From positions 62,001-126,000 of the forward strand of contig NZ_JMPR01000027.1 of the NCBI RefSeq assembly GCF_000735525.1: a stretch of 64,000 nt of DNA. Direction: 5' to 3'. This document shows, piece after piece, positions 41,290 to 51,745 of the stretch. The notes under the pieces are model-generated. The model saw only the letters and a list, made by a program, of their open reading frames with translations. It ran no database searches and was not told where the DNA came from. Each line of letters opens with the position of its first letter. The stretch's first letter is position 1. This stretch comes from Tatumella ptyseos ATCC 33301 (GTDB taxonomy: Bacteria > Pseudomonadota > Gammaproteobacteria > Enterobacterales > Enterobacteriaceae). The position numbers were made by a program, and so were the translations under genes.

Positions 41290-43268
41290 CGGGTCTTTTC
41301 CGGTGTTGTGACCGTATTGAGGAAGAAGTCGAGCGTCTCTTCAACCGTCTTCTCCATTCCGATGGCGGGTGTCCAGCTAAGCAGCCGTTGGGCGTTACGG
41401 ATATTCGGTTTTCTGTGCTCAACGTCCTGATAACCTTTACCGTAGTAGCTGCTGCTTTCGATATCACGGTATCCGGCAAACGGCGGGAATTGTTTACGCA
41501 GCGGGTGACGTTCAAAGCAGCGGTAAAGCATTTCGGCCAGTTCGCGGATGCTGGCTTCATTTTCCGGGTTACCGATGTTAATGATCTGACCGTCGCAGTT
41601 ACCCTGTTTATTTTCGATAATGCGGAACAGGGCTTCAATACCGTCAGCGATGTCGGTGAAGCAGCGTTTCTGGCGTCCGCCATCAACCAGTTTAATCGGT
41701 GAGCCTTCCACCAGATTCAGTATCAACTGAGTGATGGCACGGGAACTCCCGATCCTTGCTGAGTTGAGGCTGTCGAGGCGCGGACCCATCCAGTTAAACG
41801 GACGGAACAACGTAAAGCGCAGTCCTTCTTTTTCGCCATAGGCCCAGATAACCCGATCCAGCAGTTGTTTTGAGACCGAATAAATCCAGCGCTGTTTATT
41901 GATGGGGCCGACCACCAGATTAGAGCTGTCTTCGTCGAACGTTTCATCCGTGCACATGCCATAGACTTCGGAAGTGGATGGGAAAATGATCCGTTTTTTA
42001 TATTTCACACAGCCACGGATAATTTTGAGGTTCTCTTCGAAATCCAGTTCAAATACCCGTAAAGGGTTACGCGTATATTCGACCGGCGTGGCAATGGCCA
42101 CCAGTGGCAGAATGACATCACATTTTTTGATGTGATAGTCGATCCATTCGGTGTGGATCGTAATATCACCTTCGACAAAATGGAAACGCTCATTACCAAG
42201 AAAACGGCTGACCGCATCTGAGCCGATGTCCATGCCAAAGACTTCATAGTTGTCATCTTTCAGCAGGCGCTCGGTCAGATGATTACCGATAAAGCCGTTA
42301 ACACCCAGGATAAGTACCCGGGTGCGTTTTTTCTGTGCCACGACCGGCTGAGTACTGATCAGCGAGCCCTCGGTCAGGCCTAATGGACGTACGAGTTCGC
42401 GGCCCTGCATATAGACGCTTTGTTCGGTCTGACCGGTCACTATCTCCAGCGCGCCCTGACCACAGGCAATCACCAGCGGAGAGACGGACAACACCTGGCC
42501 CGGCCTCGCCGCAGGTAAATCGGTATGTACCCGTGATTTCCAGACGATAAATTTAGTATTGCCGACATAACTGAACGCCCCCGGCCAGGGCTCACTGACG
42601 GCTCGTACCAGATTATGTAAGACCGTCGCGGGCTGAGTCCAGTCAAGACGACCATCTTCCGGTGTCCTGCGGCCAACGTAAGTTGCCTGGTGTTCATCCT
42701 GGGGGGATAGCGTGACATTCCCCTGGCTGATGGCGGGCAGAGTCGCCTGAAGCAGCTCACGAGCGGCTTGTGTCAGTTTTTTATGCAGTCGCAGTGCATC
42801 ATCACTGTCGGCAATCGCGACCCTTTGCTGAGAGACAATACCGCCGGCATCCGCACGTTTCACCATTTTATGTAATGTCACACCGGTTTCTGTTTCACCA
42901 TTGACCAGCACCCAGTTCAGTGGCGCGCGTCCGCGGTAACGGGGCAGCAGGGAGCCATGCAGATTATAGGCACCTGCCGGAGGTATACTCAGGATCTCCT
43001 CTGAGAGCAAATCCCGGTAATAGAAAGAAAAGATAATGTCCGGGGCGCTTTCGCGAAGCCTTTCCACCCATAACGGATGATTCACGTTGTCAGGTGAGAA
43101 CACAGGGATGTTATGTTCAGCCGCAAGGTGTGCAACAGAACCGTAAAAATGATTTTCGGACGGATTATCCAGGTGTGTAAAGATGGCTGTAATATCGAAC
43201 CCGGCTTCAATCAGCGCTTCGACGCCCACACATCCCATGTCATGATAAGCAAAGACGACAGCTTTCAT
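41286..43268 (-). CDS. arnA: Bifunctional UDP-Ara4N formyltransferase / UDP-GlcA decarboxylase ArnA
   Basis: 660 residues, the same length as E. coli ArnA. Residues 1-304 are the 10-formyltetrahydrofolate-dependent formyltransferase ([18 protein letters not shown] with catalytic Asn/His). Residues about 315-660 are the NAD-dependent decarboxylase ([16 protein letters not shown] nucleotide motif, PSTSEVYG and YSVSKQLLD catalytic residues). It begins one base before the arnC stop. Confidence 0.96.
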   Translation of the reverse strand: MKAVVFAYHDMGCVGVEALIEAGFDITAIFTHLDNPSENHFYGSVAHLAAEHNIPVFSPDNVNHPLWVERLRESAPDIIFSFYYRDLLSEEILSIPPAGAYNLHGSLLPRYRGRAPLNWVLVNGETETGVTLHKMVKRADAGGIVSQQRVAIADSDDALRLHKKLTQAARELLQATLPAISQGNVTLSPQDEHQATYVGRRTPEDGRLDWTQPATVLHNLVRAVSEPWPGAFSYVGNTKFIVWKSRVHTDLPAARPGQVLSVSPLVIACGQGALEIVTGQTEQSVYMQGRELVRPLGLTEGSLISTQPVVAQKKRTRVLILGVNGFIGNHLTERLLKDDNYEVFGMDIGSDAVSRFLGNERFHFVEGDITIHTEWIDYHIKKCDVILPLVAIATPVEYTRNPLRVFELDFEENLKIIRGCVKYKKRIIFPSTSEVYGMCTDETFDEDSSNLVVGPINKQRWIYSVSKQLLDRVIWAYGEKEGLRFTLFRPFNWMGPRLDSLNSARIGSSRAITQLILNLVEGSPIKLVDGGRQKRCFTDIADGIEALFRIIENKQGNCDGQIINIGNPENEASIRELAEMLYRCFERHPLRKQFPPFAGYRDIESSSYYGKGYQDVEHRKPNIRNAQRLLSWTPAIGMEKTVEETLDFFLNTVTTPEKTR

Positions 43269-44248
43269 TATAATTGATCCTCATTAGTTGACGAAGTTGC
43301 GTGATTAACGACACGCTGTACGAAATAACGCGGGCGGGCACGGACATCGCTGTAGATCCTGCCGATATATTCACCCAGCAATCCCATACCAATAAATTGT
43401 GCGCCGATAAAAATGAATAACACGGCGAACAGCGTGAAAACCCCTTCAGCGGCCCAGTGAGCACCAAAAATCAGTCTCAGTACCACCAGCAGAAATGCGA
43501 ACAGGAAGCCTGAACAGGCGATAAGTGCTCCAACCACACTGAGCATTCGCAGTGGCGTGGTCGTAAGACAGGTCACCAGGTCATACATCAGGTTTATCAG
43601 GCGCATAAAGCTATATTTTGAGGTGCCGTGTTCACGTTCCGCATGATGAACCGGGATCTCGGTGGTGTGACGGGCGAAGGTATTAGCCAGAATGGGGATA
43701 AAGGTACTGCGCTCCTGACAATGCAGCATGGCTTCCACGATAGGACGCCGGTAGGCCCGCAGCATGCAACCATAATCCCCCATCGCTTTACCGGTGGTAC
43801 TTTGAATAAGCCGGTTGATCATCCGTGAGGCAATTTTTCTGAACGGGCTATCCTGACGGTTTTGCCGAACTGTCCCGACGACGTCATAGCCCTGCCGTGC
43901 GGCGTCGACCAGGGCGGGGATCTCTTCCGGCGGATTCTGCAGGTCAGCATCCAGTGTGACAATCAGGTCACCGGTAACATAGCTGAAGCCTGCCATAATG
44001 GCGGAGTGTTGCCCGTAGTTACGATTCAGCAGGATGGCAACGATGTGACTGTCAACCGCTTCCGCAGCGTCAATAATCTGTTGTGCTGAGTTATCGCTGC
44101 TACCGTCATCAATAAGCAGGATCTCATACCCGGTGTTCAGCTGCCGGCAGGCAGCGGTGGTCCGGGAAATCAGGTCAGGCAGACTCTCCTGCTCATTATA
44201 AACAGGTATCACGACAGAAACTTTATTCACAGGGGTTGGTGTTCGCAT
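43268..44248 (-). CDS. arnC: Undecaprenyl-phosphate Ara4FN transferase ArnC
   Basis: Transfers 4-deoxy-4-formamido-L-arabinose to undecaprenyl phosphate. 326 residues (E. coli 322). GT2 domain with [16 protein letters not shown] and the DxD-type [13 protein letters not shown], followed by two C-terminal membrane helices (about 236-258 and 270-292). It is separated from arnB by one base. Confidence 0.95.
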   Translation of the reverse strand: MRTPTPVNKVSVVIPVYNEQESLPDLISRTTAACRQLNTGYEILLIDDGSSDNSAQQIIDAAEAVDSHIVAILLNRNYGQHSAIMAGFSYVTGDLIVTLDADLQNPPEEIPALVDAARQGYDVVGTVRQNRQDSPFRKIASRMINRLIQSTTGKAMGDYGCMLRAYRRPIVEAMLHCQERSTFIPILANTFARHTTEIPVHHAEREHGTSKYSFMRLINLMYDLVTCLTTTPLRMLSVVGALIACSGFLFAFLLVVLRLIFGAHWAAEGVFTLFAVLFIFIGAQFIGMGLLGEYIGRIYSDVRARPRYFVQRVVNHATSSTNEDQL

Positions 44249-44249
44249 C

Positions 44250-45389
44250 TTACATCCCGGTAATTTCTTTAATGGCAGTAATCACCCGATGGCAATCACC
44301 ATCGGTCATGTCCGGAAACAGAGGAATGGAGCAAATACGATCGCTATTCCATTCGGTCGCCGGCAAATGCAGGTCAGGGAATTTTTCACGGTAATATTTC
44401 TGTGTGTGAACAGCGCGGAAATGCATACCGGTACCGATATTCCGGTCCTTCAGTTGTTGCATAAACTGATCACGAGTCACTCCGCAGCGGGCTTCATCAA
44501 CCCGCAATACAAATAAATGCCAGGCGTGCTGGTGAGGCCAGGCGGGCAGGGCCAAAGGTAATACAGGGGCATCTGTGAAGGCTTCACGATAACAGGCAGC
44601 AATTTCCGCCCTGCGGTTATTGATAGCGGAAAGTTTACTCAGCTGGTTCAGGGCAATTGCGGCCTGAATATCGGTCAGGTTGTATTTAAAACCCGGGGTA
44701 ATGACTTCAGCTTGCGGTTTGCGCCCCAGGGTTTCCCTGTCAAAGGCATCGACGCCCAGGCCATGGAATTTCAGCGTTCGTATGCGGGCTGCCAGTGCAT
44801 CATCGTCGGTAACCACCATGCCGCCTTCCGCACAGGTCACATTTTTAATCGCATGGAATGAGAAAATAGCGGTAGCATGGTGACCGGTATGATGGCCTTT
44901 GTAGTAACATCCGGTGGCATGTGCAGCATCTTCGATAACCAGCAGATCATGCCGGCGCGCCACTTCATAGATGGCATCAGAGTCAACAGGAGCACCTGCA
45001 TAATGAACCGGGATAATCGCCCGGGTCTGTGGGGTGATAGCGGCTTCTATCGCAGCGGCCGTGACCATGAGGGTATCGGGATCGATATCCACCATCACCG
45101 GTGTTGCCCCCACTAATGAGATCATATTGGCAGTAGAAACCCAGGTCAGCGAAGGTGTAATCACTTCGTCACCCGGACCAATATTCGCCGCCATCAGAGT
45201 GATATGCATTCCGCCAGTCGCTGAACTGACGGCAATAGCATGTTTTGTTCCCGTAAGCCGGCTGAACTCTGCTTCAAGCTCCTGATTTTTCGGGCCGGTA
45301 GTTATCCATCCGGACCGGAGTACCTCACGAATAGCATCGATATCCTGTTCATCCAGAGAAGGACGTGAAAAAGGAATAAAATCAGTCAT
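44250..45389 (-). CDS. arnB: UDP-Ara4O aminotransferase ArnB
   Basis: PLP-dependent transamination of UDP-4-keto-pentose to UDP-L-Ara4N, using glutamate. 379 residues. DegT/DnrJ family signatures: [44 protein letters not shown] and the PLP Lys in [19 protein letters not shown]. First gene of arnBCADTEF. The upstream 1.2 kb is non-coding; in E. coli and Salmonella the operon is driven by PmrA and PhoP, not verified here. Confidence 0.95.
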   Translation of the reverse strand: MTDFIPFSRPSLDEQDIDAIREVLRSGWITTGPKNQELEAEFSRLTGTKHAIAVSSATGGMHITLMAANIGPGDEVITPSLTWVSTANMISLVGATPVMVDIDPDTLMVTAAAIEAAITPQTRAIIPVHYAGAPVDSDAIYEVARRHDLLVIEDAAHATGCYYKGHHTGHHATAIFSFHAIKNVTCAEGGMVVTDDDALAARIRTLKFHGLGVDAFDRETLGRKPQAEVITPGFKYNLTDIQAAIALNQLSKLSAINNRRAEIAACYREAFTDAPVLPLALPAWPHQHAWHLFVLRVDEARCGVTRDQFMQQLKDRNIGTGMHFRAVHTQKYYREKFPDLHLPATEWNSDRICSIPLFPDMTDGDCHRVITAIKEITGM

Positions 45390-45568
45390 AAAGTGTCCTG
45401 GTATTAAAATATGAACCGGTCAGCAGGGCGACGTATTTCTTTAATAAAAGGGCACATAGCAAGCTAAGCGAGCAGTCATGCCTGAAAGAAATAGTTCCTG
45501 AACAGATATGTATGATGGTTCAACGAAATACAGAGTAATTCCCCGTGTATTTTACTCAGGTTAAGAGA

Positions 45569-45596
45569 ATTATACAGAGGAAAAGTTCCGGTTAAA
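45569..45596 (-). promoter_or_regulatory. Candidate arn promoter
   Basis: On the minus strand, TATAAT (45574-45569) is preceded after 16 bases by TTTAAC (45596-45591), about 180 bases before arnB. About 40 bases further upstream lie two YTTAAK half-sites, TTTAAG and TTTAAT (within 45635-45650), resembling a PmrA box but spaced by 4 rather than 5 bases. Confidence 0.4.
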
Positions 45597-45859
45597 CAGA
45601 ATATATATTTAAATTATTTCATGAAAGTATAATCATTAAATTTTCTTAAAGTTGTCTGGTCGGAGAATGTTTAATAAAACATAAACAAGCATAAAAAACT
45701 TAAGGTGAAATTAAACGAATGATAACAACTGATAAAAAAACACATTATAAGACTTGCAGGTTTTATTCTTTGGTCTAGCAAATTCCCGGCAGCATAAGGA
45801 AATAGTTTCAGTCTCAGGGAAAGAGGACATAATTTCTCATACTTTTTTATAACTGTATC

Positions 45860-46020
45860 TGTTCGTAAGCCATTAACCGTAGTCACAGAGGGTGACTCTC
45901 ATACTTCCCGGGGGGCGTGCGGGCTGACCGGCATCTGACGGACTCCATAACCCCGTTAACTCATGTGCAGTAAGCTTGCGGCGTATTCCGAAAGATACGC
46001 CGCGAGCGACTGCTCTTTTT
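45860..46020 (+). ncRNA. Candidate structured small RNA
   Basis: A possible promoter, AGGACA (45824-45829) and TATAAC (45848-45853) with 18-base spacing, is followed by a 6-bp hairpin (AGTCAC 45881-45886 with 45892-45897). Then comes a 13-bp hairpin with one G-T pair (45974-45986 with 45995-46007). Last is GAGC/GCTC (46004-46007 with 46012-46015) followed by five Ts. The last two hairpins share bases and exclude each other. No known RNA family recognised; ends are inferred. Confidence 0.35.
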
Positions 46021-46523
46021 CAAATGTGCACGGGGACGTTGTGAAGTAAGAAAAATACAGATTACGTTAGCCGCTGATGAATTTATTACGATGCATGATT
46101 TCGCAATGCGTCATCTTACCCACAAAGTGATAGTGCTGAGGGCTAGTGAAAGACGTTACTGTAATTTTCTGAGCCTTTAATAGCTCTGTCCTTTGCCCTG
46201 AGGATACTGATTAGGAGTAAATTAATTTATTGTTATCTAAGAAGAGCTGCGTTGCCGATGGGATGAAAACGTGCTGGAGATGAACTCTGTTTTTATTTTT
46301 ACTGGTTTATATGACCTTTTTTGATAATTATTTCAGGTTGTATCATTACATTATAGTTAATAACGAAAAACTCTCGGAGAGTATTTTCGGCGAGCTTCAG
46401 AAAAAACAAAGTGTTAACTATTACCGTTATTACCGTGGAGGGGAGGGAATACCTTTCCAATTAAAATTGTTTCATTAAGATTGAGAAAGTGTGTGGGGTT
46501 GTAAAGGCCCTCTGTAACAGACT

Positions 46524-46560
46524 AAAAAAAACGCCAGCAGGGATACTCCCTGACTGGCGT
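46524..46560 (-). terminator. Terminator of the pts operon
   Basis: ACGCCAGCAGGGA (46531-46543) pairs with TCCCTGACTGGCGT (46547-46560) with one bulge. Eight or so T residues follow on the minus strand. Strong intrinsic terminator 20 bases past crr. Confidence 0.92.
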
Positions 46561-46580
46561 CTGTGACTGACCCGGAGAGA

Positions 46581-47084
46581 TTATTTTCTGATACGGATGA
46601 CAGGGGTCTCACCGGCAACGACCTGACCGGACAGTTTCACCAGTTCACGGATCTCATCCATATTAGAAATCACCACCGGAGTCAGTGTTGATTTGGCCTT
46701 TTCTTCGAGAAAAGGCAAATCGAATTCGAGCACGATATCGCCTTTCTTAACTTTCTGCCCTTCTGAAGCAATGCGTGTAAACCCTTCACCTTTGAGCTCG
46801 ACGGTGTCGATACCAAAGTGGACAAACAGTTCAATACCGTTATCGGACTCGATAGAAAAAGCATGGTTTGTTTCAAAAATTTTACCGATAGTGCCATCTA
46901 CCGGGGCAACAATTGTGCTTCCGTTCGGCCGAATGGCCACACCGTCACCGACAATTTTCTCTGCAAACACCACATCAGGAACATCTTCGATGTTTACAAT
47001 TTCGCCGGACAGTGGAGCGACTATATCGATAGTACCGGAGGTACTCTCAGATTTCTCGCCGAATAATTTAGAAAACAATCCCAT
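46581..47084 (-). CDS. crr: Glucose-specific PTS enzyme IIA (Crr)
   Basis: Phosphocarrier of glucose uptake and regulator of adenylate cyclase and inducer exclusion. 167 residues (E. coli 169). The phospho-accepting His is in ELFVHFGIDTVELKG near residue 90, with the partner His in TNHAFSIESDNG. Third gene of ptsH-ptsI-crr, 42 bases after ptsI. Confidence 0.97.
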   Translation of the reverse strand: MGLFSKLFGEKSESTSGTIDIVAPLSGEIVNIEDVPDVVFAEKIVGDGVAIRPNGSTIVAPVDGTIGKIFETNHAFSIESDNGIELFVHFGIDTVELKGEGFTRIASEGQKVKKGDIVLEFDLPFLEEKAKSTLTPVVISNMDEIRELVKLSGQVVAGETPVIRIRK

Positions 47085-47126
47085 GATCTTCTCCTGAGCA
47101 GTAATTTTGGGCCCGCGTATGGCTGA

Positions 47127-48854
47127 TTAGCAGAGTGTCTTTTCTTTGATGAACTGGTCAACCAGTGTCATCAAATCGTCCGCGGTCGGCTGTTCCAGTG
47201 CCTGTTCTGCTAATGCTTTCGCATCCTCAAAATTAGTATTGCGAATAATTTTTTTGATACGTGGAATTGAAATGGCACTCATACTGAATTCGTCCAGCCC
47301 CATTCCCAGTAATAATAGTGTAGCACGTTCATCACCGGCCAGTTCACCACACATCCCTGTCCATTTACCTTCAGCATGGGATGCATCGATAACCTGCCTG
47401 ATAAGGCCCAGAACAGAAGGGCTCATCGGATTGTACAGGTGAGAAATTCTATCATTACCACGATCCACCGCCAGAGTATACTGGGTCAGATCGTTGGTGC
47501 CGATACTGAAGAAGTCGACTTCTTTCGCCAGATGGCGCGCAATCACGGCAGATGCCGGCGTTTCTACCATAATTCCGATTTCTATATTTTCGTCGAAACT
47601 TTTACCTTCGTCACGTAATTGTGTTTTCAGCAGTTCAATTTCGTTTTTAAGAAACCGGACTTCTTCCACCGAGATAATCATCGGGAACATGATACGCAGT
47701 TTACCGAAATCGGATGCACGTAAAATGGCGCGTAATTGAGCATGCAATATCTCTTTACGATCCATCGCAATACGGATAGCACGCCAGCCGAGGAACGGGT
47801 TATCTTCTTTCGGCAGGTTCATATAAGGCAGGTCTTTATCACCACCGATATCCATGGTACGTACAATCACAGCTTGTTGTCCCATCGCTTCCGCGACGGC
47901 TTTATAGGCCGCAAATTGTTCCTCTTCTGTGGGCAGAGATTCACGATCCATAAACAGGAACTCGGTACGGTAAAGTCCGACACCTTCTGCGCCGTTACGC
48001 TCAGCACCGGCCACATCCCGCACCGTACCGATGTTGGCACAAACTTCCACCTGATGACCATCAAGAGTAATGGCGGGCAAATCTTTCAGCTTCGCCATTT
48101 CGGCTTTTTCACTGAGATATTGCTCCTGTACATCGCGCAGTTCGGCAATAACTTCAGCCGTCGGATTGATATACACCTGGTTGCTGACACCATCCAGGAT
48201 CAGATAATCGCCGTTATTCACCTCGCGGGTGATACTGCCTGTCCCGACAATGGCAGGAAGCTCCAGAGAGCGAGCCATAATGGAGGTATGGGAGGTCCGT
48301 CCGCCCAGGTCAGTGATAAAACCGAGCACTTTTTGCAGGTTCAACTGAGCTGTTTCTGAAGGGGTCAGGTCTTTGGCGACCAGAATAGATTCTTCACTGA
48401 TAGCACTGAGGTCGACAATCGTTAAGCCGAGAATATTTTGCAGCAGCCGTTTACCGATATCACGCACATCAGCCGCTCGCTCTTTCAGATACTCATCATC
48501 AAGTTCTTCCAGCGCAGTGGCCTGGTCTTCAATCACCGCCTGCACAGCCGCATCGGCTGACTGATGGTCTTTCTTAATAAGGTCAATAATTTCCTGCTCA
48601 AGCTCTTCATCTTCCAGCAGCATGATATGACCTTCGAAGATCGCTTCTTTTTCAGGGCCGAACGTCTCGCCAGCCTTTATTTTAATGGCCGCCAGCTGCG
48701 TAGCGGCTTTACTGCGGCCTTCAAGGAAACGAGCAACTTCTGATTCAACCTGATCATCGGCAATTTTTTTCTGATTGATGACGATCTCATCTTCTTTCAG
48801 CAGCAGAGCTTTACCGAAAGCGATACCGGGTGATGCGAGAATGCCTGAAATCAT
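47127..48854 (-). CDS. ptsI: Phosphoenolpyruvate-protein phosphotransferase (enzyme I)
   Basis: Transfers phosphate from PEP to HPr. From [19 protein letters not shown] it is 575 residues, as in E. coli; an earlier in-frame start adds nine residues. The active-site His lies in [15 protein letters not shown] near residue 189, and the PEP-binding barrel shows [28 protein letters not shown] and MCGELAGDE with the catalytic Cys. Middle gene of the pts operon. Confidence 0.97.
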   Translation of the reverse strand: MISGILASPGIAFGKALLLKEDEIVINQKKIADDQVESEVARFLEGRSKAATQLAAIKIKAGETFGPEKEAIFEGHIMLLEDEELEQEIIDLIKKDHQSADAAVQAVIEDQATALEELDDEYLKERAADVRDIGKRLLQNILGLTIVDLSAISEESILVAKDLTPSETAQLNLQKVLGFITDLGGRTSHTSIMARSLELPAIVGTGSITREVNNGDYLILDGVSNQVYINPTAEVIAELRDVQEQYLSEKAEMAKLKDLPAITLDGHQVEVCANIGTVRDVAGAERNGAEGVGLYRTEFLFMDRESLPTEEEQFAAYKAVAEAMGQQAVIVRTMDIGGDKDLPYMNLPKEDNPFLGWRAIRIAMDRKEILHAQLRAILRASDFGKLRIMFPMIISVEEVRFLKNEIELLKTQLRDEGKSFDENIEIGIMVETPASAVIARHLAKEVDFFSIGTNDLTQYTLAVDRGNDRISHLYNPMSPSVLGLIRQVIDASHAEGKWTGMCGELAGDERATLLLLGMGLDEFSMSAISIPRIKKIIRNTNFEDAKALAEQALEQPTADDLMTLVDQFIKEKTLC

Positions 48855-49011
48855 AACCTTACCTTTAAGTACGATGGCCAAAAAGAATGACGGTATGCCA
48901 TTTTCCGTAATCAGTGTAATCTACGGAAGCAATAACGCGGACATGTTGTCCGCGATCAAGACAGTTGCATAATCTTAAATAAATCTACACTGTTTCTGTT
49001 GAATGACAACA

Positions 49012-49269
49012 TTACTCAAGTTCAGCCATCAGACTGACCAGATGTTCAACAGCCTGCTGCTCATCTTCACCTTCAGCAGAGAGGGTGATGACCGTCCCTT
49101 GTGTCAGACCCAGCGTCTGTAATTTGAACAGACTTTTGGCGCTGGCGGACTTGCCATTTGAGGTAACAGTAATTTCAGACTGGAAAGCCTTAGCTTCTTT
49201 GACAAACTGCGCTGCAGGACGGGTATGTAAACCGTTAGGAGCTGTGATAGTTACTTCTTGCTGAAACAT
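49012..49269 (-). CDS. ptsH: Phosphocarrier protein HPr
   Basis: 85 residues, identical in length to E. coli HPr. His15 in [14 protein letters not shown] accepts phosphate from enzyme I; Ser46 sits in [24 protein letters not shown] precedes the ATG. First gene of the operon, with a 387-base upstream region. Confidence 0.97.
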   Translation of the reverse strand: MFQQEVTITAPNGLHTRPAAQFVKEAKAFQSEITVTSNGKSASAKSLFKLQTLGLTQGTVITLSAEGEDEQQAVEHLVSLMAELE

Positions 49270-49656
49270 TTTATTTCCCCAACGTTATCAGAGTTTATTG
49301 CTGGCACCGGAGCCGGAATACGTCCCTATGGATCCCGGCGACAGGGCTCATCAGTACGGACAATCTCAGTGAGCAGAGGCGGTTTTGCGTGCTCATGGAT
49401 TGCAGTGAACCCGCACACCGGACCCGATCATTATGCCGCTAATGCGGATTATGCCCTATCTGTTATTGTGCGGGTTTTGATCCGCTTCATAACAATGACT
49501 ATTTATTTCGGGCTTCTAAATAAATATCAGCGTTGATAGCAAACCCCGGTACCAAAAAGCAATACGATTTAGGGTGAAAATGAGATCGGGGACACAAAAA
49601 AAGCACCCGTAGGTGCTTTTTCAGGCAGAGGATCGGCCAGCGTAAGCTGCTGATTA
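49270..49656. promoter_or_regulatory. ptsH upstream region with candidate CRP site
   Basis: The 387 bases between ptsH and the cysK stop contain no convincing gene. At 49476-49491 the minus strand reads TATGA-N6-TCAAA, 8 of 10 matches to the CRP consensus TGTGA-N6-TCACA. CRP activation of ptsH is known in E. coli. I found no clear Cra site or unambiguous -10/-35 pair. Confidence 0.4.
49596..49621. terminator. Terminator of cysK
   Basis: AAAAAGCACC (49598-49607) pairs with GGTGCTTTTT (49612-49621), CGTA loop. A and T runs flank both sides, so it works in either direction. It lies 36 bases past the cysK stop. Confidence 0.9.
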
Positions 49657-50625
49657 TTAGCCAAGTTCCTTTTCAGTGAACAGGTCAGCAAATAATGCAG
49701 TACTGAGGTAGCGTTCTCCGGAAGAAGGCAGAATGACGACAATATTTTTATCGGCGAATTCCGGTTCCTGTTGCAGCTTCAGCGCCGCGGCAACGGCTGC
49801 CCCGGAGGAGATCCCGGCAAGAATACCTTCGGATTCCATCAACTGGCGTGCGGTGGAGATAGCTTCTTCATTGGTGATAGCGACGACGCGGTCAACCAGT
49901 GATAAATCCAGGTTTTCCGGGATAAAACCGGCACCGATCCCCTGAATTTTGTGCGGGCCGGGTTTAATTTCTTCACCTGCCAGTGCCTGAGCGATCACCG
50001 GAGAGTCTGTCGGTTCAACCGCAACACTCACCAGTGATTTTTTACCCCGGGTATTTTTCAGGTAACGGCTGACGCCGGTCAGCGTTCCTCCGGTGCCGAC
50101 ACCGGCAATAAAGACATCCACATCACCGTCAGTATCTTCCCAGATTTCAGGACCGGTGGTTTTTTCATGGATCTCCGGGTTGGCAGGATTACTGAATTGC
50201 TGCAGCAGAACATATTTCGCCGGGTTACTGGCGACGATTTCTTCGGCTTTAGCAATGGCGCCTTTCATCCCCTGGGCCCCTGGCGTCAGTTCCAGGTTGG
50301 CACCGAGGGCCTTGAGTAATTTACGACGCTCAACGGACATGGTTTCCGGCATGGTCAGTGTCAGTTTATAACCACGCGCCGCCGCCACATAGGCCAGAGC
50401 GATACCGGTATTGCCGCTGGTGGGTTCAACCAGTTCCACTCCGGGTTTCAGGATACCGCGTTTCTCCGCATCCCAAATCATATTGGCGCCGATACGGCAT
50501 TTAACGCTAAAGCTTGGATTACGCGATTCAACCTTTGCCAGAATACGCCCGTTACCAATACGGTTTAGCCTGACCAACGGAGTATGGCCAATGGTTAAAG
50601 AATTATCTTCGTAAATCTTACTCAT
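49657..50625 (-). CDS. cysK: Cysteine synthase A CysK
   Basis: O-acetylserine sulfhydrylase A, the main route from sulfide to cysteine. 322 residues (E. coli 323). PLP Lys in [15 protein letters not shown] near residue 42, phosphate loop [15 protein letters not shown], and [18 protein letters not shown]. Separate transcription unit with its own terminator. Together with cysM and cysPUWA the window holds two cysteine synthases and the sulfate importer. Confidence 0.97.
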   Translation of the reverse strand: MSKIYEDNSLTIGHTPLVRLNRIGNGRILAKVESRNPSFSVKCRIGANMIWDAEKRGILKPGVELVEPTSGNTGIALAYVAAARGYKLTLTMPETMSVERRKLLKALGANLELTPGAQGMKGAIAKAEEIVASNPAKYVLLQQFSNPANPEIHEKTTGPEIWEDTDGDVDVFIAGVGTGGTLTGVSRYLKNTRGKKSLVSVAVEPTDSPVIAQALAGEEIKPGPHKIQGIGAGFIPENLDLSLVDRVVAITNEEAISTARQLMESEGILAGISSGAAVAAALKLQQEPEFADKNIVVILPSSGERYLSTALFADLFTEKELG

Positions 50626-50742
50626 AGCTTGTCCTTAACTCTTTGAAATGTGGAGCACGACATGAGAATACGCTTTCTTTTGAGACAGTGAAGGAAAGAA
50701 ATCGTATATCCTTATTTCAGAGGGCAATAAAGACGGGTCTGC

Positions 50743-51534
50743 TTACCGGCTTTTCACGTTGCGCCGACCCTCTGCGGCAAGTGTTGCCGACAGGCCCCGG
50801 TACTGATCAACCCACATGGCTGTCGCACCGCAAACTGCGACGGGCATAATGACCAGATTAATCACCGGGATCAGGGTAAACACGCTGACCAGTGCGCCAA
50901 ATTGTAAGTGCGCACTCCGGTGAGAGCCCAGCGCCTGGCGCATGGTCAGAAACGGAACGCGGTGGTTATCAAAGGGATAGTCACAGTATTGAATGGCCAT
51001 CATCCATGCCCCGAAAAGAAACCAGAGCAGGGGAGCGAGAGTCTGCCCGATACCCGGGATAAAATGGACCAGTAGCAGGGCTATGGCCCGGGGCAGGTAA
51101 TATTTAAGCTTAAGCCACTCGCGCCACATAATGCGGGGCAAATCCTTGATCAGTCCGGCCCAGCTTGTCTCCGGAAGAGGGTTGCCGGTGAGTTTGTTTT
51201 CGAGCTGTTCAGCCAGCAGTCCGCAAAAAGGGGCGGCAATCCAGTTGGCAAGGGTCGAGAAAAAATAGCCAAAAACAAGCAGCAGCGAGACAACCGCCAG
51301 TGGCCAGATAAGGTAATCCAGCCATTGCAGCCAGTGCGGAATGTGTCCTGATAATTCCGGGATCCAGACGTTCAGTCGTTTAAATAACCAGATAAATGCA
51401 GAGCCCATTAACAGCACATTGACCAGTAACGGCACGATAACATAGCGGCGGATGCCCGGCAGCGTCGCCAGGTGCCACCCCTGACGAAAGTAGTCAACAC
51501 CATTGACCGCTATTTTTGTTTTTCCTTCCTGCAT
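50743..51534 (-). CDS. cysZ: Sulfate transporter CysZ
   Basis: Inner-membrane sulfate channel/permease feeding the cysteine pathway. 263 residues (E. coli 253) with about four to six hydrophobic segments. [45 protein letters not shown] and [10 protein letters not shown] are diagnostic. It lies 117 bases upstream of cysK and is divergent from zipA. Confidence 0.95.
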   Translation of the reverse strand: MQEGKTKIAVNGVDYFRQGWHLATLPGIRRYVIVPLLVNVLLMGSAFIWLFKRLNVWIPELSGHIPHWLQWLDYLIWPLAVVSLLLVFGYFFSTLANWIAAPFCGLLAEQLENKLTGNPLPETSWAGLIKDLPRIMWREWLKLKYYLPRAIALLLVHFIPGIGQTLAPLLWFLFGAWMMAIQYCDYPFDNHRVPFLTMRQALGSHRSAHLQFGALVSVFTLIPVINLVIMPVAVCGATAMWVDQYRGLSATLAAEGRRNVKSR

Positions 51535-51745
51535 TCAATTATTCTCCTGATGTAACTGAGGCATATCATAGCGTTGTTTCGCGGACGGGTAAGTAAATAT
51601 TGGTTAAAAAGTCAGCGGTTGCACGACAGATAGCATATTATTTGTCAGAAAGTACTATGCAGACTTGCACTTGTCCGGCCCTGCAAATACATTTAAAGGT
51701 AAAGGTGCCTTTTTTAGGCAAAGTATTGGAACAACAGAGAATACA

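Larger units (their letters stand above)
45390..46580. other. AT-rich non-coding gap between arnB and crr
   Basis: About 1.2 kb with no frame that resembles a protein. The longest frame (minus strand, 45671-45886, 71 codons) has no recognisable start context or family resemblance. The stretch includes the arn upstream region (45390-45750), a structured G+C-richer block (45880-46020) described separately, and an AT-rich tail with a small hairpin at 46367-46386. E. coli has pdxK and other genes in this interval, so this may be remnant or regulatory DNA. Confidence 0.6.

Noticed and set aside
45671-45886. 71-codon reading frame on the minus strand upstream of arnB
   Set aside because: No ribosome-binding site, no family resemblance, AT-driven composition (runs of Phe, Leu, Ile), and it overlaps the likely regulatory region.
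49258-49536. 92-codon frame upstream of ptsH on the plus strand
   Set aside because: It begins in the complement of the ptsH start and crosses its promoter region without family resemblance.
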